DNA from: UBA668 sp043721915
GTDB lineage: Bacteria > Actinomycetota > Acidimicrobiia > Acidimicrobiales > Ilumatobacteraceae
Assembly: GCA_043721915.1 (NCBI GenBank)
Contig: JAYSPV010000118.1
Coordinates: 1-10,442, forward strand
Direction of reading: 5' to 3'
DNA: 10,442 nt
Below the pieces are notes generated by a model. The model made no database searches. It worked only from the letters and a program-made list of their open reading frames with translations, and was not told where the DNA came from. Positions 1-6,800 of the stretch are shown piece by piece (the stretch's first letter is position 1; each line of letters begins with the position of its first letter). The position numbers and the translations under genes are program-made.

Positions 1-2
1 CC

Positions 3-869
3 GATGCGGCCCGTGCGGTTCGCCGCTACCCCACTATCGGACGTATCCAGCCCAAAGCAGTTCCGTCGATCGGCCTCGAGGGCGGAGCGCTCGACGACGA
101 CACGGATGCTCGAATCGAGCAAGCACGCGGCGGCGGGGCCTCCCTCGGTGAGGGTGTCCGACGCACGATGGAGTCTGCGTTCGGCGCCGATTTCAGCGGG
201 GTGCGAGTGCATAACGACTCCGGAGCGCACGACCTGAGCCAGAAGATCCAGGCGAAGGCCTTCACCACCGGGTCCGACATCTTCTTCGGCAAGGGCCAGT
301 TCCAGCCAGGAAGCGACGGCGGCCAGGAGCTGCTGGCCCACGAGCTCACCCACGTCGTGCAGCAGGGTGGTGTCGCCGGCACCTCCGCTGAGCGCAGCGT
401 GCAGCGCAAGGCGGTGCCCGGGTTGGCGTCGCTCGCCACCGCCGGCGGCACATGGACCGACGCAGGCAATGGCGTGTTCGGCTTTGATGTGCCCAGCACC
501 GCCAACGATGTGGTCGCGCTCGTCAATGCGGTTCGCCAGGCCACTGCGAACGACCCCGTGCGCATCAAGGTGCTCACGGGTGTGCACGGCCATGCCCAGT
601 TCGGCGACCTTGTCGGTACCGATGCCATCGACCCGGCGCAGTTCCTGGCGGAAGACCAGAGGGAAGAAGGACACAGCGGCGTCAGCGGCTGGACCAACGT
701 ACTGAACGTTCGCGACAAGAAGAAGGAAACAGTCACGGGCTGGATGAAAGCGCCGTCGTCGGTGGTGATCCTTGCGTGGTGTTACAGCTCGAGCACTATC
801 GCCAACTGGGCCACCATCGCTGCCGACTGGGAAGACGGCACGAACGGGACCGGTTTCAACGCTTGGTGA
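3..869 (+). CDS. DUF4157-domain protein, likely injection-system cargo (5' end outside window)
   Basis: The frame is open to the left edge, so the start lies upstream; 288 residues are visible. Residues about 35-125 form a DUF4157 domain: an Ile-Glu-Gln-Ala-Arg-Gly-Gly-Gly stretch, the GADFSGVRVH signature just after the Met at 168, then HELTHVVQQ at residues 113-121 with a metallopeptidase-like HExxH. Stopping at the ATG at 168 would cut the domain, so that is not the start. DUF4157 is widely found at the N-terminus of effectors of extracellular contractile injection systems; no injection-system gene is visible here. The C-terminal ~150 residues I do not recognise. They hold a hydrophobic strand ending in HGH (His195) and a second, VVILAWCYSSS, with Cys260, an arrangement reminiscent of His/Cys proteases of the caspase-like fold. 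The domain call is firm; the C-terminal activity is speculative. The gene converges on yjjW with a 45-base gap. Confidence 0.85.
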   Translation, partial: DAARAVRRYPTIGRIQPKAVPSIGLEGGALDDDTDARIEQARGGGASLGEGVRRTMESAFGADFSGVRVHNDSGAHDLSQKIQAKAFTTGSDIFFGKGQFQPGSDGGQELLAHELTHVVQQGGVAGTSAERSVQRKAVPGLASLATAGGTWTDAGNGVFGFDVPSTANDVVALVNAVRQATANDPVRIKVLTGVHGHAQFGDLVGTDAIDPAQFLAEDQREEGHSGVSGWTNVLNVRDKKKETVTGWMKAPSSVVILAWCYSSSTIANWATIAADWEDGTNGTGFNAW

Positions 870-896
870 TCGGCGGTTCGTGATCGGCGGTGAACC
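867..896. repeat. Short direct repeat and weak stem between convergent genes
   Basis: TGATCGGCGGT occurs at 867-877, including the stop of the DUF4157 gene, and again at 881-891. A 5-bp stem GGTTC/GAACC (875-879 with 892-896) has a 12-base loop. No T-run follows on either strand, so terminator function is uncertain. Nothing else is seen in the 870-914 gap. Confidence 0.35.
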
Positions 897-914
897 TTCA
901 GGCAGGGTAGGGCG

Positions 915-1646
915 CTAGACCACGCAGATGTCGAAGTCGGCCACCTCGCACAACAGGTCGGCGATCGTCTGTAGCGCGTCGGATGCGGGTTCGCTGAGTG
1001 CTGGCTCGTGAGGGCGCGCACCGTGGGCACGGAAACCGATCACCTTCACCCGCATCGCTGGGTCGATCGCAGCCAGCCACCCTGCTGTTCGGCGGATGAG
1101 CACGGGGTCGTCGTTGACTCCCTGCAGGATCAAGAGCCGCACTTCGTCGAGCAGCCTCATCTGGTGGAGCGTTCGGATCGAGCGCAGTACCGGCTCGTTC
1201 GATGCACCGGTCATCTGCTGGTGGATGCCGTCGTCGAAGCACTTGAGATCGATCATGGCTCCGTCCATCACGGGAGCGAGCCGCTGCCACAGGGCTTCGT
1301 CGCAGCTGCCATTGGAGTCGACGAAGCAGGTGAGGTGGCGCAGTGCCGGGTCGGCCTTCACCGCGGTGAACAAGGCGTGGAGGAAGTCAGCCTGGAGCGT
1401 GGCCTCGCCACCCGACACGGTGATGCCGCTGAGGAACGGCGCTGCGCGACGAATTCGCGGGAGCAGATCGCCGACCTCGGTGCGGAAGTGATCGCCGGTC
1501 GCCACGGGGATGGTGTGCGGGTTGTGGCAGGCGACGCAGTCGAAGTTGCAGCCCTGTAGGAACACGACGAAGCGGTTGCCGGGACCGTCGACGCAGCTGA
1601 ACGTGACGGTGTCGGCAACTGCGCCGCGCACGTCGAGGGTGGTCAT
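915..1646 (-). CDS. yjjW: YjjW-type glycyl radical enzyme activase (radical SAM)
   Basis: A 243-residue radical SAM protein expected to use S-adenosylmethionine and a [4Fe-4S] cluster to install the glycyl radical on its partner YjjI. The SAM-cluster motif is CNFDCVAC (Cys33, Cys37, Cys40; CxxxCxxC), preceded by FSCVDGPG and followed by HNP. The GGE motif is in VSGGEAT (about 77-83), and LTCFVDSNG (105-113) and MIDLK (131-135) are typical of pyruvate formate-lyase-activase relatives. The resemblance to E. coli YjjW, recalled from memory, runs through the whole chain. The ~50-residue ferredoxin-like segment with extra CxxCxxC clusters that E. coli YjjW has after HNP is missing here, which accounts for the shorter length. 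The start is the ATG at 1646: the frame stays open upstream to 2495, but there it runs inside yjjI in another frame. The ATG overlaps the yjjI stop (ATGA) and has no clear ribosome binding site, suggesting translational coupling. Confidence 0.92.
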   Translation of the reverse strand: MTTLDVRGAVADTVTFSCVDGPGNRFVVFLQGCNFDCVACHNPHTIPVATGDHFRTEVGDLLPRIRRAAPFLSGITVSGGEATLQADFLHALFTAVKADPALRHLTCFVDSNGSCDEALWQRLAPVMDGAMIDLKCFDDGIHQQMTGASNEPVLRSIRTLHQMRLLDEVRLLILQGVNDDPVLIRRTAGWLAAIDPAMRVKVIGFRAHGARPHEPALSEPASDALQTIADLLCEVADFDICVV

Positions 1647-3190
1647 CGCGGGGTGCGTTCGTGGCAGCCGATGCGCTTCACGTTGCGCTGCGTGAGGTGG
1701 AACGAGTTCTCGCTGCCGGCTGCCAGGTAGTCGCTGCCGTGCCGGGCGCCCTCGCCGGCGGCGATCTTCACCAGATCGCTCTTTCGCACCAGGTAGCCGG
1801 TGATGCGCACGAACTCGTTGCTGTCGAGGTTGAACGTGAAGTCGCGCATGCCGCTCACGAACGCGCCACGGATGATGTCGACGATGGCCTGCGGGTTGCG
1901 GACCGCGGTCTCGTCGACATGGAAGATGTCGCTGATGCCGGCCGGGAACAGGCGGTGGTGCGGTGCACACGTGGTGATGTGCTCGAGCATGCCGGGCTCC
2001 TCGCCGACCGGGATGCGCGTGCCGGCGGTGACCTCGCTGTCGAGGTCGATGCCGCTCTGGCTGTGGAGGAAGCAGTGGCCGTTGCCGCCGTTGCAGTACG
2101 GCATCGGGCGCTGGGAGACGAGTTCGGCGACGCGCTCGACGATGCGACGGCTCAGCGCGTCCGCGGCGTCGTCGTGGCCGTAGCGACCGTCGAGGCCTTG
2201 GGCCTCCATCAACAGGTTGACGCACTCGGCAAGACCGAAGATGCCGAACATCGCCGAGAAGTTGTCGATGTCGATCAGACCCTCGGTGGCGAGCCAGTGA
2301 GTGTCGAAGAAGTGCTGCTCCTCGACGAGGCTGCGGATGCGGGCCTCTGCCAGTTCGGCAGTGAGCTCGACGAAGTGCGGCAGGGTCTCGCCCAAGAATC
2401 GTTCGGTGCCGCCCTCGTGGCGTAGCGCAACTTCCTTCAGGTTCATCCGCACCAGCGTGTGGGCGCCGCCACCGATGCGCAGCGAGTTGTAACAACTGAC
2501 CGCGGCGTAGCGCTCGCCGTGGTCGGCGACCATCATCGGATGGTTGGCGAAGTGCGGCTTGCCCGTCTCGAAGACGGTGCGCACGGCGTCGTCGATCAAG
2601 TCGTCGGGCGTGATCAGCGGGTCGACCTTGAGGGTGATGTTGGGGACGGTCTGGCGCAGCGAGCGTTCGACGCGCAGGATGCTGCGTGCGATGCGGCTGT
2701 CGTGAGGCCCGAGGTCGACGTGCACGAACGCATCGGGCAGCATTCGGTCGATCGCGATCCAGAAGCGGCGCAGCGTCCTGTCGAGTTCGGTGTCGGTGAG
2801 CTCTGCGGTGACAAACGGGGCGAGCACCTTGTCGAGGTCGCCGAGATAGACCGGGTACGTCGTCACGCTCGGCACATGGGTGTACATGATCTGCAGGAAC
2901 GACAGGGCGTCGTCGAGGTTCGTTGGTGGCAGCAGTTCGAGGTGCGCCAAGCCCTGGCGGATGGCCTTCTCGTAGTCGGGGAGGATGTAGCGCGCGGTGA
3001 AGGGCGCGTTGCCCTCGTACATGTCGCAGATCACGCGGTCACGCAGCGCCTCGGCGCAGGCTTCGGAGATGATCGGGTAGGGCAGCATCTCAGTGGCCAG
3101 GGCCGCCAGGCGGCGAACCTTCTGGTCGTAGCCCAAGCTGGCGTCCACGACGAGCGCGTGGGCGCGGGTTTCGAACTCGTTGACGTCCAT
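1643..3190 (-). CDS. yjjI: YjjI-type glycyl radical enzyme (DUF3029)
   Basis: A 515-residue protein, almost exactly the length of E. coli YjjI (516), with recognisable colinear blocks: RVICDMYEGNAPF (52-64), YILPDY (68-73), THVPSVT..PVYLGDLD (104-120), SCYNSL (232-237), GGGAHTLVRMNLK (240-252), MFGIFGLAE (314-322), LHSQSGID (375-382) and APHH (409-412). Cys233 in SCYNSL is the likely thiyl-radical cysteine, and Gly465 in RITGYLVR near the C-terminus is the likely glycyl-radical residue. Glycyl radical enzymes act in the cytoplasm without oxygen, and O2 cleaves the chain at the radical glycine. The substrate of the YjjI family is not known to me, so no reaction is assigned. It is followed directly by its activase gene with a 4-base overlap. 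The ATG at 3190 gives the family-like N-terminus and lies 6 bases after a TACCGT box, suggesting a leaderless mRNA. The family assignment rests on recalled sequence; I rate it very likely. Confidence 0.93.
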   Translation of the reverse strand: MDVNEFETRAHALVVDASLGYDQKVRRLAALATEMLPYPIISEACAEALRDRVICDMYEGNAPFTARYILPDYEKAIRQGLAHLELLPPTNLDDALSFLQIMYTHVPSVTTYPVYLGDLDKVLAPFVTAELTDTELDRTLRRFWIAIDRMLPDAFVHVDLGPHDSRIARSILRVERSLRQTVPNITLKVDPLITPDDLIDDAVRTVFETGKPHFANHPMMVADHGERYAAVSCYNSLRIGGGAHTLVRMNLKEVALRHEGGTERFLGETLPHFVELTAELAEARIRSLVEEQHFFDTHWLATEGLIDIDNFSAMFGIFGLAECVNLLMEAQGLDGRYGHDDAADALSRRIVERVAELVSQRPMPYCNGGNGHCFLHSQSGIDLDSEVTAGTRIPVGEEPGMLEHITTCAPHHRLFPAGISDIFHVDETAVRNPQAIVDIIRGAFVSGMRDFTFNLDSNEFVRITGYLVRKSDLVKIAAGEGARHGSDYLAAGSENSFHLTQRNVKRIGCHERTPR

Positions 3191-3196
3191 ACGTGC

Positions 3197-3202
3197 ACGG
3201 TA
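3197..3202 (-). promoter_or_regulatory. Candidate -10 box of the yjjI-yjjW operon
   Basis: On the minus strand TACCGT (TAnnnT type) ends 6 bases before the yjjI ATG, so transcription would begin at or next to the start codon. No ribosome binding site is seen. The -35 region is weak (TGTCCC at a 17-base spacing). No FNR-like TTGAT-N4-ATCAA site was seen. An 8-base palindrome CGTGCACG (3192-3199) overlaps the box. Confidence 0.45.
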
Positions 3203-3299
3203 CGGGTGGGCTCGTCGCGGGGACAGGGCCGAAGGTCGTTTCCTGCCGCCGCTCGGTATGGTGCCGAACGCGGCTTGCCAGCGAGTGTCGGAAGTCGTC

Positions 3300-3656
3300 G
3301 TGTACCCACTGAAGTTCCTGTTCAGCGATGCCGTCGGGTCGAACCCGCGGCTCGCGTTGGTTGCCGTTCGGGCGCTGGCCGACGAGACCGACGGGTTGCT
3401 GGTGCGGGCAGTACGCCTCGCCCGCGCCGACGGCTACAACTGGGCGCAGATCGGGCGACTGCTCGGCGTCAGCCGGCAGGCGGCGAAGGAGTGATTCGAA
3501 CGACTTGAGGGTGAGGTCGGCCCGGTCACCGCGTTCACGCCTCCTCATCGGCGAGGTCGCAGCGAGTGGCAGCGGAGCGAGCAGGATTTCTTCGAGACGA
3601 TCGCGGACCTGCGTCGCAGGCGGGAGTTCGAGTCGGGCGACGCAATGTTCTGGTGA
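3300..3656 (+). pseudogene. Small helix-turn-helix protein gene interrupted by an in-frame TGA
   Basis: The first 64 codons from the GTG at 3300 encode YPLKFLFSDAVGSN, then a charged helix and a helix-turn-helix YNWAQIGRLLGVSRQAAKE, like the small sigma-region-4-like DNA-binding proteins of actinobacteria. A TGA at 3492-3494 stops the frame within the HTH tail. The same frame then continues for 53 protein-like codons (FERLEGEVGPVT..., SEWQRSEQDFFETIADLRRRREF..., DAMFW) to a second TGA at 3654-3656. Related proteins often have Arg after a motif such as RQAAK(E/K), so a CGA-to-TGA transition is the simplest explanation. The downstream half has no in-frame ATG, GTG or TTG until 3645, so it cannot be re-initiated easily. 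The start is chosen because SD-like GGAAG (3290-3294) lies 5 bases upstream and a TATGGT box lies at 3257-3262; an in-frame ATG at 3258 is the alternative. The gene is divergent from yjjI, so it could once have regulated it, though this is conjecture. A sequencing error or true readthrough remains possible. Confidence 0.7.
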
Positions 3657-3678
3657 GGCGCGGTGTTCTGGCGAGGCG
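3646..3678 (+). repeat. 18-base-period direct repeat at the end of the HTH gene
   Basis: TGTTCTGGTGAGGCG (3646-3660) recurs as TGTTCTGGCGAGGCG (3664-3678). The copies differ at one base and are offset by 18 bases, or six codons. The differing base turns the terminal TGA of the HTH gene (3654-3656) into CGA in the second copy. This looks like a small tandem duplication. Confidence 0.7.
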
Positions 3679-3693
3679 ACGCAGGAGCGTCGC
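3676..3693 (+). terminator. GC-rich hairpin downstream of the HTH gene
   Basis: GCGACGC (3676-3682), loop AGGA, GCGTCGC (3687-3693): a perfect 7-bp stem with a 4-base loop, about 20 bases after the last stop of the HTH gene. It has the position of a terminator but no T-run follows, so it could only be a non-canonical one. Confidence 0.35.
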
Positions 3694-3710
3694 GGTCGTC
3701 GTGGCCACGC

Positions 3711-3740
3711 GGGGCCGGGCCGGGCCGGGCCGGGCCGGGG
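3711..3740. repeat. Five tandem GGGCC units in a G/C-only tract
   Basis: Five perfect GGGCC units run from 3712 to 3736, flanked by G at 3711 and GGGG at 3737-3740. The 30-base tract contains only G and C. GGCC is self-complementary and the G-strand has six runs of 3-4 G, so hairpins or a G-quadruplex are possible. It sits in the gap between the HTH gene and lhr. Confidence 0.85.
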
Positions 3741-3798
3741 CAGCATGTTTCAATCTCGGCTATGACCTGTCGACCCCGACAACCGAGTGGGTGCCCGG

Positions 3799-3848
3799 CG
3801 TCGCTTCGGCGCCTTCGTTGGCGCGACGGGGCCGGCGCCGGTGCACCG
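3799..3848. repeat. Nested inverted repeats and two overlapping palindromes before lhr
   Basis: CGTCGC (3799-3804) pairs with GCGACG (3823-3828), enclosing a second stem GCGCC/GGCGC (3809-3813 with 3820-3824); the two overlap and would compete. Next come two overlapping perfect 10-base palindromes, CCGGCGCCGG (3832-3841) and CGGTGCACCG (3839-3848). The second overlaps the expected -35 position of the lhr promoter. They could be operators, but in DNA this GC-rich some palindromes arise by chance. I see no gene in the rest of the 3657-3876 gap. Confidence 0.4.
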
Positions 3849-3864
3849 TGTGACACCCTCGGCG

Positions 3865-3870
3865 TAGCCT
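3865..3870 (+). promoter_or_regulatory. Candidate -10 box of lhr, leaderless start
   Basis: TAGCCT lies 6 bases before the lhr ATG, the same spacing as the TACCGT box before yjjI. No ribosome binding site precedes the ATG, so a leaderless transcript is likely. The -35 position (about 3842-3847) has no good TTGACA match. Confidence 0.5.
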
Positions 3871-3876
3871 TGCCGC

Positions 3877-6800
3877 ATGGCTGACCATCCGGTGCTCGAG
3901 GGCTTCTCGCCCGCCGTGCGCGAGTGGTTCGCCGCGTCGTTCCCCACCCCGACGCCGCCGCAGATCCAGGGTTGGCCGGCAATCCGTAGCGGACAGCACA
4001 CGCTGGTGTGCGCGCCCACGGGCAGCGGCAAGACGCTGACGGCGTTCCTCTCCAGCCTCGACACCCTGGTCACGCCGCCCGCCGAGCCGGCGGACCCGAA
4101 GGCGCGCACGCAGGTCCTCTACATCTCGCCACTGCGCGCGCTGGCCTTCGATGTCGAGAAGAACCTCCGCTCACCGCTGATGGGCATTCGCCTGGCGGCC
4201 GAGCGGTTGGGGGTGCCGTTCAACGAACCGACCGTCGCGATGCGTACCGGTGACACCAGCCCGAAGGATCGTCAGGCGCTCGCCAGGCGGCCGGTCGATC
4301 TGCTGATCACCACACCCGAGAGCCTGTACCTGATGCTCACCAGCGAGGTGCGCAGCACGCTGGTCAACGTGCACACGGTGATCATCGACGAGATCCACGC
4401 GATGGCCACCACCAAGCGTGGCGCGCACCTGATGCTCAGCCTCGAACGGCTGGAGGCGGTCACCAAGCGGCCGCCGCAGCGCATCGGGCTCAGCGCTACG
4501 CAGCGCCCGTTGGAGGAGATCGCCCACTTCCTCGGCGGTCACTCGCCAGGGGTGCACGGCGCGGCCGGGCCGCGGCGTCCCGTCGCGATCATCGACGCCG
4601 GCATCCGCAAGCCGCTGGAGGTGGAGGTCGTGGTCCCCGTGGAAGACATGGGTGCGATGGGGCAGATCACGAACGAGCTGCGCAGCGGCCCGGCGGAGTC
4701 GGCGATGCAGGGCCAGCGCAGCAGCATCTGGCCCAGCATCTACCCGCGCATCTTGCAGCAGGTGCTCGCCCATCGCAGCACGATCATCTTCTGCAACGGC
4801 CGCCGGCTCACCGAGCGGTTGGCGGCGCGGCTCAACGAGCTGGCGGCCAACGAGGGCGTGGAGGCGGGCGTGTCCGGCGATCTGGTGAAGGCCCATCACG
4901 GCTCGCTGGCGCGCGAGCAGCGGGTGGTCATCGAGGACCAGTTGAAGCGCGGCGAGCTGCGCGCGATCGTCGCCACCAGCAGCCTGGAGCTGGGCATCGA
5001 CATGGGCGCGGTGGATCTCGTCATCCAGGTGGAATCCCCCGGCGCGGTGTCGCGCGGGCTGCAACGCATCGGTCGTGCCGGCCACAGCGTCGGCGAGCCG
5101 AGCAAGGGCACGATGTACCCGAAGCACCGCGGCGATCTGCTCGAGGCCGCGGTGGTGGTCCAGCGAATGCGTGCCGGCCTGATCGAGACCAGTCGCTTCC
5201 TGCGCAACCCGCTCGACGTGCTCGCGCAGCAGATCGTCGCCCACGTGGCGATGCACCCCGAGTGCACGGTGGCCGAGTTGAGCACGATGGTGCGCGGTGC
5301 CGCGTGCTTCGCCGAGCTCAGCGACGACCTGCTGGCCAACGTGCTCGATCTGCTGTCGGGCCGTTACCCCAGCGAGGAGTTCAACGAGCTGCGGCCGCGG
5401 CTCGTGTGGGATCGCGTCGCGGGGACGCTGCGCGCCCGCGACGGCAGCAAGCGGCTGGCGATCATGAGCGGTGGAACCATCCCCGACCGCGGTCTGTTCG
5501 GTGTGTTCCTGCCCGATGGCACTCGCGTGGGCGAGCTCGACGAGGAGATGGTCTACGAGAGCCGGGCGGGCGAGACGTTCCTGCTCGGTGCCAGCACGTG
5601 GCGCATCGAGGACATCACCTTCGAACGGGTGATCGTCACGCCCGCACCGGGCGAGCCGGGCAAGATGCCGTTCTGGCACGGCGACCGGCCCGGCAGGCCG
5701 CTCGAGCTGGGCCGCGCGCTGGGTGCCTTCCAACGCGAGGCGCGTGCGTTGCCAGCAGAGGGTGCGCTGGCCACGCTGATGGCCGACTACTCGCTCGACG
5801 CGTTGGCGGCGCACAACGTGCTGCTCTACCTGGAGGAACAGGCACAGGCCACCGGCGCCGTGCCCGACGATCGCACGATCGTCGTCGAGCGGTTCCGCGA
5901 CGAGATCGGTGATTGGCGGGTGTGCATCCTCAGCCCGTTCGGGGTGCCGGTGCACGCGCCGTGGGCGATGGCTATCGAGCGCCGGTTGATGGAGCGGTAC
6001 GAGATCCCGGTGGAGACGATGTACACCGACGATGGCATCGTGCTGCGCCTGCCGGAGGCCGCCGACGAGATGCCGCTCGCAGATCTGATCATCGACCCCG
6101 ACGAGATCGACGAGCTGGTGATGGCCTCGTTGCCACAGACGTCGCTGTTCTCGGCCCGCTTCCGCGAGTGTTCGGCGCGGGCCCTGCTGCTGCCGCGCCG
6201 TCGCCCCGATCAGCGCACGCCGCTGTGGCAGCAGCGCCAACGGGCCGCGGATCTGCTGGCCGTGGCCTCGAAGTACCCCACCTTCCCGATCCTGCTGGAA
6301 ACCACCCGCGAGTGCCTGCAGGACGTGTTCGATCTGCCGGCGTTGCGCGAGGTGCTCGGGCAGCTGCGCAGCCGTGCCATCCGTGTAGTCAGCGTGGATA
6401 CGGCGAAGGCGTCGCCGTTCGCGCAGAGCCTGCTGTTCAACTGGATCGCCGCGTTCATGTACGAGGGTGACAGCCCGCTGGCCGAGCGCCGCGCGGCGGC
6501 ACTCTCACTCGACCGCGACCTGCTGCGCGATCTGCTCGGCGCGGAGGAGCTGCGCGAACTGCTCGATCCGGGCGCGCTCGCTGATCTTGAGCTGGAGCTG
6601 CAGCTGCTGGCCGACGGTCGCCGGGCTCGCACCGCCGACGAACTGCACGACGTGCTGCGCAGGGTCGGCGACCTGTCCGCGGCCGAGGTCGATCTTCGCT
6701 GCGAGGGAACCGACAGCGCCGCATGGCTCACGGCGCTCGTGCACGACCGGCGGGCGATCATGGTGTCCGTAGCCGGCGTTCAGCGGTACATCGCCGCCGA

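Noticed and set aside
26..736. Minus-strand open frame opposite the DUF4157 gene
   Set aside because: The sense strand has a clear DUF4157 domain, and the antisense translation is Ser/Pro/Ala-rich with no domain.
1661..2425. Plus-strand open frame of 254 codons opposite yjjI
   Set aside because: Antisense to a clearly conserved enzyme; the translation is Val/Ala/Asp-rich without a recognisable domain.
1647..2495. Upstream extension of the yjjW frame
   Set aside because: It runs inside yjjI in another frame, and its translation is Arg/His/Pro-rich and unlike any activase. The family N-terminus begins at the ATG at 1646.
3492..3530. Selenocysteine recoding at the TGA, with a stem GGTGA/TCACC (3510-3514 with 3526-3530) about 15 bases downstream
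   Set aside because: The position looks SECIS-like, but the stem is short and the loop is not typical. The expected residue is an Arg in a DNA-binding tail, and no selenocysteine genes are in view.
3657..3884. Continuation of the HTH frame to 3884 as a coding region
   Set aside because: The translation is low-complexity Gly/Arg/Pro from the GGGCC tract and overlaps the lhr start, so it is not convincing as protein.
4171..6240. Very long minus-strand open frame (689 codons) opposite lhr
   Set aside because: It is antisense to an intact helicase with all motifs. The translation is rich in His, Arg, Gln and Ala with no domain, as expected for a shadow frame in GC-rich DNA.
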